The translations under genes and the position numbers were made by a program. From a virus: a DNA stretch of 43,945 nucleotides. Each line of letters starts with the position of its first letter. Within the stretch, counting starts at the first letter, position 1. Location: the IMG/VR virus record IMGVR_UViG_3300032046_000058, positions 1-43,945 of that record, one strand, 5' to 3'. The notes beneath the pieces were generated by a model. That model was not told where the DNA came from, did no database searches, and was given only the letters and a program-made list of their open reading frames with translations. Shown one piece after another: positions 12,697 through 22,295 of this stretch.

Positions 12697-14853
12697 TTAT
12701 ATATTTGATTCTATGTAAGAAAAGGTTCCTCTCTTCCTAACTGATATCTTAGATGGGAACGCGTCAAGAAGATCGGTCTTATGGCTTATTATCATAATCG
12801 TACTTGGTTTAGGACGCGAGTCTAAATTACCACAGAAATCGTTCATAATAACTTCTGTGAATGATTCGACACCTCTACTATCCAACGCCCCATCAACTTC
12901 ATCTAAGACCATTATATTGCATTGCTGCCCATACATATTTATAAATAAATCGTGCAACGCAAACATCATTGCCATATCAATCCGTTTTCTCTCACCACCA
13001 GAGCATAGATCATAATCCCACTTTGACGGTAACACCGATAATGTTGGTGTAAACTCTATCCCAAAATCGCAACTAAATGCTTCCAAATAATACTGAATCC
13101 TTCTATTTAGAATTGGCATCATGTTCATTAGCACAAACTGCTTTATCTTGTTCCTATCTCCATATGCCGACTTGATATAAGATAGATGCTCAAACAACAT
13201 ATTAAATTTCAGTCTAGTAGCATCAGACTCACCAATTTTCTTGGAAATACCAGCAATCTGTGATTTTATTAGATCAATCGTTCCACAATGTGGGTTAGCC
13301 TCAATAGATAACGAATCAACTTGTGTCTTAAGATTTAATATTGATTGATCCAACAAATCAGCCAGAGACTTTAATCTCATTGCGCTATCTATCGTAATTG
13401 TCGGCGTTGATTGCCTAGCCTGCTCGGCAACTTTGCGTAGCATATCATCTATAGCAATGAGGTCAGCCTCATATTTGATGATGTCAGATGATAGCCTATT
13501 ATTTTCGCTAGTCGTATGCTCAATATCATCTAGCATCATTTGAATTGACGAATTAATTTTAATTGCATCTTCAATCGACGCTATTTTGGGTATTGGAGGG
13601 AGCTTTAATATTAAATCTTCATGGAATTTAATATCTGATGCGATAGATTCTATTTCAATTTTAAGCTTACTTACATTATCAATCATCGGCCCGCACATGT
13701 CTATTGCGTGTTCTTTACCTATCTTCTGCTTGCACTTTGGGCAAATTGTACCAGATGCGGCGTCCCAATCTCGAATTGACGATTCAATATTTTGTGATGC
13801 AACTTCCTTCTCCATCATCTTTCTGCGAAGAACGTTTATTGCGCTGGTGGTGTCAATAATCTTCTTTGACAACTCTGCGCTAATCACATGTTCCTTTTTC
13901 AATTGATCAATATCGTATTTCTTTCCACCATTAACTTTAGAGACGCATTTGGCTATTCTGTCGTTATTTGAATTTATCTTCTCTCTATTTTGTATTATTG
14001 AGGTCTTTATAGCTGATTCTTTACGCTGATATTCCTTAACCTTATCGTCTATCTTACATATTGCGTCCCACCTTATCTTTAGACGCTCTATATCCGGCAC
14101 GTCTATCGAATTACGCTCTTTTTTCTTGTTAACTATCTGTTTTTCAAACTCTTCTATTTTAATAGATCTAGTCTTATCATATTCATCCTTCAAAGCCACT
14201 GTTCTCAACAATTGATCATTTAATCTAGTTAGTTCTGCCTCATAAGCAGATAGACTAATTGAACATTTGGTAGCGGCCTGCTCAGTTTTTTCAGTTTTAG
14301 ACTTGGCAACAGAAGCCCACAGATTAAGTCTATCAAGATTAAGCAATCTCTCCAAAGCAGCTCTACGTTTGGCATCTGCCATTTCTAGAAATGGCTTAGA
14401 AAACTGACCAAAAAATGTACTAGACACGAATATGTCAAAATCAAGACCAAATAAGTCATCAATAAATTGCTGAGTATTGGTTGTTGTCGATAGCGTTCTA
14501 TCTTCACCGTTTAGCGATATCGACAGCTCATTCCTTCCTTCCGTTTTCCTGGTCCTGCTAATTTCCCATCCGTCAGTAGTCTTGATTGTGACGACACAAT
14601 TTTCACCAGTATCCCAATTTACAATCTTATCGCCAGGCTTATCTTTAGAAAATGTTCTGCCAAATAGGCACCATATTATAGCTGTGGTAAGTGCTGATTT
14701 TCCACTACCATTACTATCTTGAAATCCATCGCTATCATCTTTATTACCAACGATAAGAATTGGTCCTAAGCCATCGATATGCAAATTAGTATCGTAATCA
14801 CCATACGATAAAAAATTCCTAATTTCCAGATCGCTTATAGTTAGCTTGCCCAT
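12697..14853 (-). CDS. 46: Gp46/SbcC/Rad50-like ATPase subunit of recombination nuclease
   Basis: A 718-aa SMC/Rad50-type ATPase. Walker A is at residues 48-53 (NGSGKS). Long coiled-coil arms flank a zinc-hook CPKC at 371-374. The ABC signature CSGGERKR starts near 617 and Walker B MVLDEVDGALD near 648. With Gp47 it forms the end-resection nuclease that feeds recombination-dependent replication. Its start overlaps the Gp47 stop by one base (14853), so the subunits are made together. Length is above T4 Gp46 (about 560 aa), probably because of longer coiled coils. Confidence 0.9.
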   Translation of the reverse strand: MGKLTISDLEIRNFLSYGDYDTNLHIDGLGPILIVGNKDDSDGFQDSNGSGKSALTTAIIWCLFGRTFSKDKPGDKIVNWDTGENCVVTIKTTDGWEISRTRKTEGRNELSISLNGEDRTLSTTTNTQQFIDDLFGLDFDIFVSSTFFGQFSKPFLEMADAKRRAALERLLNLDRLNLWASVAKSKTEKTEQAATKCSISLSAYEAELTRLNDQLLRTVALKDEYDKTRSIKIEEFEKQIVNKKKERNSIDVPDIERLKIRWDAICKIDDKVKEYQRKESAIKTSIIQNREKINSNNDRIAKCVSKVNGGKKYDIDQLKKEHVISAELSKKIIDTTSAINVLRRKMMEKEVASQNIESSIRDWDAASGTICPKCKQKIGKEHAIDMCGPMIDNVSKLKIEIESIASDIKFHEDLILKLPPIPKIASIEDAIKINSSIQMMLDDIEHTTSENNRLSSDIIKYEADLIAIDDMLRKVAEQARQSTPTITIDSAMRLKSLADLLDQSILNLKTQVDSLSIEANPHCGTIDLIKSQIAGISKKIGESDATRLKFNMLFEHLSYIKSAYGDRNKIKQFVLMNMMPILNRRIQYYLEAFSCDFGIEFTPTLSVLPSKWDYDLCSGGERKRIDMAMMFALHDLFINMYGQQCNIMVLDEVDGALDSRGVESFTEVIMNDFCGNLDSRPKPSTIMIISHKTDLLDAFPSKISVRKRGTFSYIESNI

Positions 14854-15917
14854 TATTGATGGTCTTCCTCTAATTCTGGTTTTAAACTAAATGATTCGTC
14901 TAATATCTGCTTATTTAGACCAATCAATAATTGTTCATTGAGTCCTTTGGGCTTGTCATATATTAGATATTTTTCAAATAGCGACGTCGGCTCTACCGGC
15001 GCTTCAGCATTGCTTGACAATTCTTTCTCTTTGGCTTTTATCCAGGATATTTTAATGGCGCCTTTAGATTCCAATTTGGCTCTTATATCGTTTAGTTCGT
15101 CACGGGACTTAGTTGTATCTAGCATAATTCTAACGTTACAATTAGATAGGTCAAGTCCTGCAGCATCTGGCTCGAGTATAGTTATAAAATCTGGTGGAGG
15201 AGTGCCACCAATTAAGCGATTGCCGATCTTAATATCGATAAATTTAGCTTCTCCCGATTCTATATCATACTCGTAAAATCCATGGCTAACCATTCCCTCA
15301 TCAAACCTAAACGGTAATGGGCTGCCAGGAATCAATACTTTGCCTATCTGTTGGTTACAATGAAAATGGCCAGCAAACACCTTCTCAAATTTGGTTTGGT
15401 CAAATCTAACGGCCCCCCAATGCTGCATCAGGAAACAAACATTAGATGTTGCACCAGATACTCCAACGTGCGTTAAAAGCACCTCACCATCTTCAGCCTT
15501 ATCATCATAATAATCAAGCACCGACATGTATACATCTTCATTCTGGATGAACGGTATAATCCTAAATCTACGTCCGCCAATTTTAATCAATGCAACATCG
15601 TTAATTAATGTCATCAGCCTCTTCATTGGACGTAACGAATTAATGTCCCACGTGTGTCGAAGAAACATATCGTGATTACCTGGGAACATTACCCATTCTT
15701 GCCCATAAGTATACTTTGTCTCATCTAGAAAGTCAGCAACATCAGAAATGACTTTAATATTTAGATTGACTCTATCGTGGAAAAGATCACCAGCCACCAT
15801 AACTACATCTATCCCATTTTCTCTCGCATATTGTCTTATGGTCCGCATTGACCATAAGCAGTCATCAAGCTTATTGTGAACGCCGCAGTGAATGTCCGCA
15901 CATACGATGATCTTCAT
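14853..15917 (-). CDS. 47: Gp47/SbcD/Mre11-like nuclease subunit
   Basis: A 354-aa calcineurin-like metallophosphoesterase. The metal-binding motifs appear in order: DIHCGVH near residue 8 (DxH), GDLFHDRVN near 44, GNHDMF near 90, LLTHVG near 148 and GHFHCNQ near 180. Together with the adjacent ATPase subunit it processes double-strand ends. The C-terminal third is the expected ATPase-binding region. The gene sits directly upstream of the Gp46-like gene, the same pairing as in T4. Confidence 0.9.
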   Translation of the reverse strand: MKIIVCADIHCGVHNKLDDCLWSMRTIRQYARENGIDVVMVAGDLFHDRVNLNIKVISDVADFLDETKYTYGQEWVMFPGNHDMFLRHTWDINSLRPMKRLMTLINDVALIKIGGRRFRIIPFIQNEDVYMSVLDYYDDKAEDGEVLLTHVGVSGATSNVCFLMQHWGAVRFDQTKFEKVFAGHFHCNQQIGKVLIPGSPLPFRFDEGMVSHGFYEYDIESGEAKFIDIKIGNRLIGGTPPPDFITILEPDAAGLDLSNCNVRIMLDTTKSRDELNDIRAKLESKGAIKISWIKAKEKELSSNAEAPVEPTSLFEKYLIYDKPKGLNEQLLIGLNKQILDESFSLKPELEEDHQ

Positions 15918-15936
15918 AATGCGGATTAAATACTGG

Positions 15937-18096
15937 TTATCTACCCCAGCCGATATCTACCACCTGGACATTCGCTTGTTGCGTTAAAGTCTCTATGGTT
16001 CCTTTATATTGAGAAGTAACTCTTATAGAATAACCTCGGCAACATTGCGATCTTGTATCATTAATCATCACATTTATAACTATATCAACATCTACACCAG
16101 ACAATGGCTTAACCATAAACGTAACATTACCTGGTATAGACGATAGCTCAGATGCACCGCCGCCGCTTATTTCGGCGTTTTTGTTATTGTCCTCAAATAT
16201 TATAGTGCTATGGACAGAACAATTATCTTGATACTGACAATTATCACGCTCTTTTGAACCACCGCACAATTCTGGCTTCCAATCGAGCTGCACTGTAATA
16301 TCAACTGGGCCGTTAGATTTTATGTTGGCTTTGTATGTGTCTGTTCTTCCATCTACAACACTATATTGCGTAGATGATTGGAGTCGATTTGATTCGTCAA
16401 CCACCATCTGATCTAATTGCATCCCACCATTTTGTAGCTCAAATGTGATTGGGCTATCGCAATCACAATCACATTCTGGTGGGTGTGGTTTTGGGGCCTT
16501 CAGAATTGGCTCTTTAGCTTCACCATCGCATGCGAGTCCTTGCGCATTGGCGGCGCCAGATGGCAGTTTTTCAAGCTCGCCACATCTCCAATGGTTGACC
16601 CCGCATGGATTGTCCCCAACATTTGGACACCAGAAGAACGGCTCCTGGCAACATTGCTCATTTGGCCGTGGTGGAGTCACTATTCTAAATGGATATTTAG
16701 GATCCGTTAAGTCCCACCATTCAAATTTATACGCATTGTAGCGTGCGGCTGATAGACAATCTGGCGTCGGCTCCCACGATGGCAGTTCTAATTCCGGCGG
16801 TGTATATTCAGGTGGTGCATATTGATAATATCCAATGTCTTTGCATCTCCTGGTTGTGACTTTAGCAGCCGCGAATTTCGCTTGCATAATATCACCAACC
16901 GGTAGTGAACTGGCGCTTAAGGCTAAATTGCTAACACATACATCTGTTGGTAACGAATAAGATAAAGAGAACATACTATTTGTAAGGTCAGATTTTCGCA
17001 AACTAGATATGACTGACCCAGATTGTATCGATGTATCTGCAAGTATTTGGTTTGATACAAACAAAAATGGCGAGCCATCCCTTCCAGCTTGACCTTTTGG
17101 CCCTCTCTGCCTTACTTTATATCTCCAACTTGAAATATCACTAGCACCTTTAGTAAACGATAGTGTACCCCATATCTTATTAGTGCTATGATCAAAATTG
17201 ATTTCAGTATTTGTGATACTAATATCTATTCTATTATCATATATTATAATAGTGAGAGGCTTCGATTCTTCTGGCCACACACTAGCAGTTAATAGACTAT
17301 CAATTATTCCTTGGATTCTAACGACATCAATCCCAAGTGAGACTATACTTTCTAGTTTAATAATGGCCGCATCTATATTGTTATTTTGTACATCTCCATG
17401 CGCCTCATATTCTAATTCAGACGCTTGTTTTTGTTGATCAGTCAGGTTCTGACTTTCGCTTCCACCAACTACGATTGGCGACGTCCCCCCAGATATCCTA
17501 ATTAAATATTCAACTAGGATCGTATTGGCGCGATATAATCTAAGTGATATGTCCGCATCTATTGGTGTGTCGACTGTAGTTTCAAATTCAAACTGGTTGT
17601 CAGAAGCATGCGTTGGTAGGAAATATCGCTCGCGCTCTGCTGGTATACCATCTCTACCAGTTATGCCTTTTAACCCAACTTGTCCTTTCGGACCGGCACA
17701 ACAACTACGTAGGAGCTTCTGGTATAACCTATTCCTATCAAGTTCAATTTGCAACTTACCATTTGGCCTTGGATAAAATCTTATTAGATCATCAGACGAA
17801 TAGAAGAAATAATAATAAGGAATGTCACCTGGAGTATCGAGTTTGAATAAACCAAAATCCATTCCTTTGTCTATTAATTCTTGAATTAATAACATTCTCT
17901 TATAAAGCGACGGGTATACCAAACCATCGTTATATCTAGTAACAAGATCTGGAGATTCAATCCTGCCCTTGTATACCCACGTATCATGCTCAGTATTATA
18001 CTCGAATATATTACCATTACCATCGATGATTTGGTCGCCATCTTTCATCCCCCTGGATGGCAGTTTGGGCGGAGACGGTGTTAATTCTTCTGTCAT
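15937..18096 (-). CDS. Large virion protein with collagen-like segments
   Basis: A 719-aa protein with two short collagen-type Gly-X-Y stretches: GPKGQVGLKGITGRDGIP near residues 133-150 and GPKGQAGRDGSP near 335. An N-terminal region contains aromatic repeats (PYYYFFYSSDD), a Cys-rich middle (CCQEPFFWCP, CDCDCD) and a beta-rich C-terminus. Collagen-like repeats are common in phage tail or head fibres, where they trimerise. The many Cys residues hint at metal or disulfide stabilisation. A virion fibre or baseplate role is inferred. Its start overlaps the end of the next upstream gene by four bases. Confidence 0.65.
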   Translation of the reverse strand: MTEELTPSPPKLPSRGMKDGDQIIDGNGNIFEYNTEHDTWVYKGRIESPDLVTRYNDGLVYPSLYKRMLLIQELIDKGMDFGLFKLDTPGDIPYYYFFYSSDDLIRFYPRPNGKLQIELDRNRLYQKLLRSCCAGPKGQVGLKGITGRDGIPAERERYFLPTHASDNQFEFETTVDTPIDADISLRLYRANTILVEYLIRISGGTSPIVVGGSESQNLTDQQKQASELEYEAHGDVQNNNIDAAIIKLESIVSLGIDVVRIQGIIDSLLTASVWPEESKPLTIIIYDNRIDISITNTEINFDHSTNKIWGTLSFTKGASDISSWRYKVRQRGPKGQAGRDGSPFLFVSNQILADTSIQSGSVISSLRKSDLTNSMFSLSYSLPTDVCVSNLALSASSLPVGDIMQAKFAAAKVTTRRCKDIGYYQYAPPEYTPPELELPSWEPTPDCLSAARYNAYKFEWWDLTDPKYPFRIVTPPRPNEQCCQEPFFWCPNVGDNPCGVNHWRCGELEKLPSGAANAQGLACDGEAKEPILKAPKPHPPECDCDCDSPITFELQNGGMQLDQMVVDESNRLQSSTQYSVVDGRTDTYKANIKSNGPVDITVQLDWKPELCGGSKERDNCQYQDNCSVHSTIIFEDNNKNAEISGGGASELSSIPGNVTFMVKPLSGVDVDIVINVMINDTRSQCCRGYSIRVTSQYKGTIETLTQQANVQVVDIGWGR

Positions 18097-18683
18097 GGTT
18101 TTGGCCTAAATAGGTTTTGCCTACCACGTTCCAAGTTATGTTTGATTATTTTCTTCTTTTGCTTAACAGATATAGGCATATTGTCTGGAATGTGCTCTAT
18201 AACCGTAATTATTGGTTTAGCATTAATTATGGTGTTATCGACTGAGATTAAGTCAATCGATTGGATCCACGATACAGTTATAACTTTGGAAAATCCTTCG
18301 AGCAATTTCGGCATATCTATATCATGACTTTCTTCTATTTCTTCTTTTGTATAATCATCACTGGAACATTGATCAATTGGGCGAGTTACAACATAGGCGC
18401 ATATTGCCGCCCCAAGTTTTCTTGCTATGTCGATTATCGATTTCCTATGTGAAAGTTTATTATATATCGTTGTATCTATTATGATATCTCCTCTAACTAT
18501 AAAAAATGCAATGAGCTGCTGGAGGATCTCATAGTCGTTGTCTCCGAATCCTATGCTAAAAGCAAGTTCTTCAATAGATATTCTATAAATATTCTTCTTC
18601 CCAATTTGCATATATCTAGCAAACGTCGTCTTCCCAGAATTGTGTCCACCACACAATAGGTGAATTATCCTTGGGTTAACCAT
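18093..18683 (-). CDS. P-loop NTPase, polynucleotide-kinase-like
   Basis: A 196-aa protein with Walker A GGHNSGKTTF near residues 12-21. A DTTIYNKLSHR segment matches the DxTN-type loop of AAA_33 polynucleotide/nucleotide kinases. The C-terminal end is basic (KQKKKIIKHNLERGRQ). Substrate is unknown: RNA or DNA ends, or a small nucleotide. No clear ribosome-binding site precedes the ATG at 18683; it starts four bases after the stop of the 66-aa gene. Confidence 0.7.
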   Translation of the reverse strand: MVNPRIIHLLCGGHNSGKTTFARYMQIGKKNIYRISIEELAFSIGFGDNDYEILQQLIAFFIVRGDIIIDTTIYNKLSHRKSIIDIARKLGAAICAYVVTRPIDQCSSDDYTKEEIEESHDIDMPKLLEGFSKVITVSWIQSIDLISVDNTIINAKPIITVIEHIPDNMPISVKQKKKIIKHNLERGRQNLFRPKP

Positions 18684-18687
18684 AAAA

Positions 18688-18888
18688 TTATATATCGTCG
18701 ACTTGATCTATAAATATTGAATTCTTCACCCATTCATCGCACGTTATTTTAATTAATTTAATAATCTTCTCAGAATCAACATACTCTATTTCCCATAAGT
18801 CTCCGCATATCCTACTTGATGTTACCACAACATTTCTCCCTCTGTATACCCATAGCGAGAATGGTAGAATAGGTGTTATTGCATCCAT
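18688..18888 (-). CDS. 66-aa SH3-like small protein, function unknown
   Basis: A short beta-rich product: SLWVYRGRNVVVTSSRICGD, then LWEIEYVD, and an acidic helical end. The alternation suggests a small SH3-like barrel, as in many phage accessory proteins. It is packed between two neighbours with gaps of four and two bases. No ribosome-binding site is evident, so coupling is likely. Confidence 0.55.
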   Translation of the reverse strand: MDAITPILPFSLWVYRGRNVVVTSSRICGDLWEIEYVDSEKIIKLIKITCDEWVKNSIFIDQVDDI

Positions 18889-18890
18889 AA

Positions 18891-19100
18891 TTAGACACTA
18901 TATGATTTCTTTTTAATTAAACCACGCATTGAACCAAACATTGTTCGTCTATTATAACATCGTTCGTTATCGTTGATTTTGGTGCATCCTGAACATAACC
19001 TCCTACCAGCCCAGGTCAAGAATGGTTTTTGGCATTTTAGGCATAACATAGTCTTAATGATGCTTCCGTCTGGACCTGATGTTTGTGATGTAAGTTTCAT
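18891..19100 (-). CDS. 69-aa zinc-finger protein
   Basis: A small protein with two CxxC pairs, CLKCQ and CSGC, separated by about 13 residues, giving a four-Cys zinc site in the centre, followed by a basic C-terminus (RRTMFGSMRGLIKKK). Ser/Thr-rich residues precede the finger. It could bind nucleic acid. Neighbouring genes do not indicate a partner. Confidence 0.6.
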   Translation of the reverse strand: MKLTSQTSGPDGSIIKTMLCLKCQKPFLTWAGRRLCSGCTKINDNERCYNRRTMFGSMRGLIKKKSYSV

Positions 19101-19111
19101 TTATCTCAAGC

Positions 19112-19717
19112 CTAAAAATATAAATTATCTATCATATATCTTACGCCAAAATTATGATCAATATCAGTAATATACCCTAGGTTTTTGGCTTTATGGAGCC
19201 AATCACCCATCATTATTCTATCACGTGGCGACCCAATTTGTTTTTCGACGTGGTTACATAATTTTGTGAAATTGAATGTATCAGAAACAAATTGGCGAAC
19301 AGCCAGATCGCTAAAGTGCCAAAGTGGTGCTGAGATCTTAGAAGTAGTTGCAAGCGCTTGTTTTATTATGATTTGCTCTTTATCTTTTAGTATATTAAAC
19401 CACTCTTTCCCTTCTATTGAAATATCTGACTCACGCACTGGTTGCTTTTCATCAATTGGTTCTAATGTACCATCAGGTTGTTGGACAAATTTCTTCTCTC
19501 GCAGAGCGCGAATATATTCTATGGCTTCTGCTCCGGAAAATCCAGCGCGTTCTAGTAACCTGCGCGCATCGTTCAAGCCCATTTCATTTCCTTCGATCAC
19601 GAAGCGATATCTTACGATGTCCCCAGTGCTCGTAATGATCACCGATATATAATCTGAATCGTGCACATCAGGATCTTCAGTGATTAATCTCGCCATATCT
19701 TCTGGAATAGTGTTCAT
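19112..19717 (-). CDS. Tagged protein, predicted virion cargo, unknown domain
   Basis: A 201-aa protein beginning MNTIPEDMARLITE-DPDV; the shared tag is 14 residues long here. After the tag comes a beta-rich segment (YISVIITSTGDIVRYRFVIEG), shown as two parts: YISVIITSTGDIVRY and RFVIEG. Next is a helical region, then an AT-rich-encoded C-terminus ending YMIDNLYF. No known domain is recognised. The tag places it with the other candidate ejected proteins. AGAAG precedes the start. Confidence 0.6.
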   Translation of the reverse strand: MNTIPEDMARLITEDPDVHDSDYISVIITSTGDIVRYRFVIEGNEMGLNDARRLLERAGFSGAEAIEYIRALREKKFVQQPDGTLEPIDEKQPVRESDISIEGKEWFNILKDKEQIIIKQALATTSKISAPLWHFSDLAVRQFVSDTFNFTKLCNHVEKQIGSPRDRIMMGDWLHKAKNLGYITDIDHNFGVRYMIDNLYF

Positions 19718-19755
19718 CTTCTAATACACTCCAGATGGCCCATCAAAACAAACAT

Positions 19756-20094
19756 TCATCTTCCAAACCAATGTTCATACATTTTATCTAGAAATTCTTG
19801 ATTTATTGGGTATCCTGACGCATCTCCTATCACAGTATCTTTGTTACAATATGGGCATGGGGCAGTCGGTTCGCGTGGCTTACCGGTTTTAGGATGTGGA
19901 TTTTCATTCATCCAATCGGTGACCTCAGATGGTGGGAATATCATACCACAGTAGAAGCACCCACACTGTTTGCTTCTTAATATTTCACTTTGATTCGAAA
20001 TCGAATGGTCATGAGCTTCGATAACATCATATATCCCAGGATCTTGTATGCCCATCTCATCCCAGCCTTCGCCAATTAATTGTATTAGTTTCAT
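19756..20094 (-). CDS. Zinc-ribbon 'cytoplasmic protein' family member with MKL-type tag
   Basis: A 112-aa protein. Its body matches a bacterial family usually annotated only as cytoplasmic protein: EILRSKQCGCFYCGMIFPP, then CPYCNKDTVIGDASGYPI and FLDKMYEHWF. Two CxxC pairs (CFYC and CPYC) should bind zinc. The N-terminus MKLIQLIGE-GWDE has a (L/I)xE motif within nine residues, as in a T4-type capsid-targeting sequence, and resembles two other proteins here (22296-23009 and 24586-25260). It would therefore be a host-like zinc protein delivered in the virion, which is inference. Confidence 0.7.
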   Translation of the reverse strand: MKLIQLIGEGWDEMGIQDPGIYDVIEAHDHSISNQSEILRSKQCGCFYCGMIFPPSEVTDWMNENPHPKTGKPREPTAPCPYCNKDTVIGDASGYPINQEFLDKMYEHWFGR

Positions 20095-20139
20095 ATTTAG
20101 TCCTATGACTTACGAGTGAGCCTGTCGTCAGTAAGATAT

Positions 20140-20664
20140 TTATGATGCCTGCATGGTGTAATCAAATTCTTCTTCCTCTGGTGGTATCAGAGCATTAAAT
20201 TGCCCACGCACGGCATCCTCCGGCACTCTCTTGTCTCCACGCGTTAGTTGTCTAGCTACCAGAGTTTCGACGTCCGCGCCTGGGAATGTTATTGCAATAG
20301 CTACGTATCCAAATTTCTTAGCGTTCTCAATATAAAAAGACCTACGCCTAGGTGTCAGATTGGTATTATCAACATATATGTCTTTCCCAGTTTGAATCAA
20401 TCTTATAAATTCATCATTAGCTTTATTTGAAAATTGCAAGTCTTCAGACGATTTCTTCCAAGCTACAGCATAATCTTTTGGGTCGTACCAGCGGTGGCGA
20501 AGAATATCAAGCGAAAAGACTTCAATATCTGGATTGTGTCTTTTAAGCTTGTTTAGAAATGTACTTTTACCAATACCAGAAGGTCCAATTGGCATATATA
20601 GCATTGGCCTATTTGGTATATCTGGGTCTTCTGTAATAAACCTAGCTATATCTGCTGGTTCCAT
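20140..20664 (-). CDS. Tagged polynucleotide-kinase-like P-loop protein
   Basis: A 174-aa protein with the tag MEPADIARFITE-DPDI at its N-terminus, then a kinase domain: Walker A GPSGIGKSTF near residues 27-36, a DILRHRWY segment, and YVDNTNLTPRRR near 97, the typical DxTNLxxxxR loop of T4-Pnk-like kinases. It probably phosphorylates 5'-OH ends or a small nucleotide. If the tag is cleaved in the prohead, the mature kinase would be packaged. Its first base overlaps the stop of the next upstream gene. Confidence 0.75.
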   Translation of the reverse strand: MEPADIARFITEDPDIPNRPMLYMPIGPSGIGKSTFLNKLKRHNPDIEVFSLDILRHRWYDPKDYAVAWKKSSEDLQFSNKANDEFIRLIQTGKDIYVDNTNLTPRRRSFYIENAKKFGYVAIAITFPGADVETLVARQLTRGDKRVPEDAVRGQFNALIPPEEEEFDYTMQAS

Positions 20665-21182
20665 TAGCTTTTGGTATCCATTTTATAAGCATCAGCCATC
20701 ATTTCGGTCATTCTCTTACAAACATGATCAATAGCTACCATATTTTTACTAGCAGCATATATCTCAGCTCGTTCTATATCTGGTATACCAACCATTATTC
20801 CTGGTTTATTCATAGCAACAGGATCATCGATGTAGTCGTATAACGTAAGTTTAACGTCGTCGTTTTCATCAACAGACATTGCTAAAGTATATTTAGTTAG
20901 ATATTTATTAAGGGCATCTACCCATGGTTCAACATACCATCCACTCTTATTTTGGTGAAGTGCATTTATTACTTGATCGCGTATTGATAATGCTATTTCT
21001 TTGGTGTCATCAACCAAAGCGGCGATTGGTGTACCAGCACCACCTTTAGGACAACCATATTTATGTCCAGTACCACCCTGTTTCTTGTCCCACCCACCAC
21101 ACGAATTACAATATTCCTCAGACAGAATGTCTGGGTCTTCAGTTATTAACTTAGCTATGTCTTTAGGATCCTTTGGATTCAT
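20664..21182 (-). CDS. Tagged Cys-containing protein, predicted virion cargo
   Basis: A 172-aa protein beginning MNPKDPKDIAKLITE-DPDI (15-residue tag with a duplicated PKD). Cys and His residues follow at once (CNSCGGWD, then HKYGC), a possible zinc site near residues 25-45. The rest is helical with an acidic beta segment. No known family. The stop overlaps the start of the kinase gene by one base, so the two are co-translated. Confidence 0.6.
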   Translation of the reverse strand: MNPKDPKDIAKLITEDPDILSEEYCNSCGGWDKKQGGTGHKYGCPKGGAGTPIAALVDDTKEIALSIRDQVINALHQNKSGWYVEPWVDALNKYLTKYTLAMSVDENDDVKLTLYDYIDDPVAMNKPGIMVGIPDIERAEIYAASKNMVAIDHVCKRMTEMMADAYKMDTKS

Positions 21183-21202
21183 TAGTTTAGTCCGCCACCA
21201 AC

Positions 21203-22048
21203 TTATGCTGGTCCCGCTAATTTATGATTAGCTATTATATTTTTTCGCACATTGGCATTCATGATTAAATATGCGATTCTCGAGATGATTCGGTCTTCAA
21301 CAGATGATGTTTTAGATTTAACACTTAGTACGTCCCAAGCATCTCTATTAGTTTGGACATTGATTCCGAATCCGCTTAATATGTTAGACATCTGCCCTGC
21401 GATAGAGGACGGCATTTTGTCTCTCTCGGTTGGTTCTGGGTCAGTCATTATACTTCTAATTTTGCGATGCTTTGAGCTACTATGATTTTTAGACCTCCAA
21501 TATGGGTCATCGTCATCAGATTCAGGTCTGTCAATTAGGCAGGTAGAGTCTACCTGGCAAGATGATGGGAAAAACTCAATTGAGTTCATACTCTTGTTTG
21601 AATATATCTCTATGGTGTCTCGAGCGCGAAATTCAGACGTCGCAGCCGCATAACATCTAAGAGCCAATAATATCTGCGAGTCTGAGGTCATTGCTTGTTT
21701 AAGCATATTGGAATATTGGTCGATCCCAACTGAATTTATTGAGTCTTGCACGAATTTAAATAACTTATCATCGGCTATCAATTCGGCTTGACTTAACGAC
21801 ACACAAATTCTCTCCCTAATTTCGTCAGCTTCCTTTTGCGATAATTTCCTATAAGCGAGTTTATCTAAGTCATCATGCATCTGCCATAATTCTGATGGAT
21901 ATAACTTATCGTTCCATATAGCTCCTGGGCATGAGTGTTTTACTTGTTTTTGGGATTCTGGAAGCTGCTGGTGTGAAACAACTACTTCAGTGTTTTTGGA
22001 AGGTTGGATTACTGGCTGGGCTACATTTCTTTTTGGAAAGTTAATCAT
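21203..22048 (-). CDS. 281-aa protein of unknown function
   Basis: A 281-aa protein without the ITEDPD tag. The N-terminal 35 residues are Pro/Gln-rich and probably disordered. A helical middle follows (SLSQAELIADDKLFKFVQD) and Ser/Asp-rich linkers near residues 175-215. The C-terminal helical part ends RKNIIANHKLAGPA. No family recognised. It lies among tagged cargo genes but its start does not carry a (L/I)xE site, so it may be a structural or chaperone partner instead. Confidence 0.6.
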   Translation of the reverse strand: MINFPKRNVAQPVIQPSKNTEVVVSHQQLPESQKQVKHSCPGAIWNDKLYPSELWQMHDDLDKLAYRKLSQKEADEIRERICVSLSQAELIADDKLFKFVQDSINSVGIDQYSNMLKQAMTSDSQILLALRCYAAATSEFRARDTIEIYSNKSMNSIEFFPSSCQVDSTCLIDRPESDDDDPYWRSKNHSSSKHRKIRSIMTDPEPTERDKMPSSIAGQMSNILSGFGINVQTNRDAWDVLSVKSKTSSVEDRIISRIAYLIMNANVRKNIIANHKLAGPA

Positions 22049-22051
22049 ACG

Positions 22052-22288
22052 CTATTTATTTATAAATATGTCGATCATCTTTTTGACATCTTCTATTCTG
22101 CTGCGGTGCGCGACAATAGTATATTTCCCAAATCTGATGATTATCAAATTTGATATACCAACCATACCTATAGTTTCATCTAAATCTTGACAGTACACCA
22201 TATTGTCGTTGCAATCCGCAGTATGCAGATTATTGCATCTCACTGGGTTACATGGGTCTATAAAGTTAGCATCTTGTGGATTCATCAT
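22052..22288 (-). CDS. 78-aa Cys-containing protein, unknown function
   Basis: The preferred start is ATG at 22288 (MMNPQDANFIDP), seven bases after the stop of the upstream gene; a longer frame to 22369 would overlap that gene. The product has four Cys residues in the first half (CNPVRCNN, DCND, YCQD) and ends in a short beta-alpha unit (IIIRFGKYTIVAHRS then VKKMIDIF). This may be a zinc- or disulfide-bearing small domain. Function unknown. Confidence 0.55.
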   Translation of the reverse strand: MMNPQDANFIDPCNPVRCNNLHTADCNDNMVYCQDLDETIGMVGISNLIIIRFGKYTIVAHRSRIEDVKKMIDIFINK

Positions 22289-22295
22289 GCACCAT

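Noticed and set aside
22056-22072. Sequence TATTTATA / TATAAATA resembling a T4 late promoter
   Set aside because: It encodes the last residues of a gene (IFINK stop) in AT-rich DNA. Other TATAAATA matches (for example near 3380 in a tag gene) are also coding. I could not show enrichment before late-type genes.
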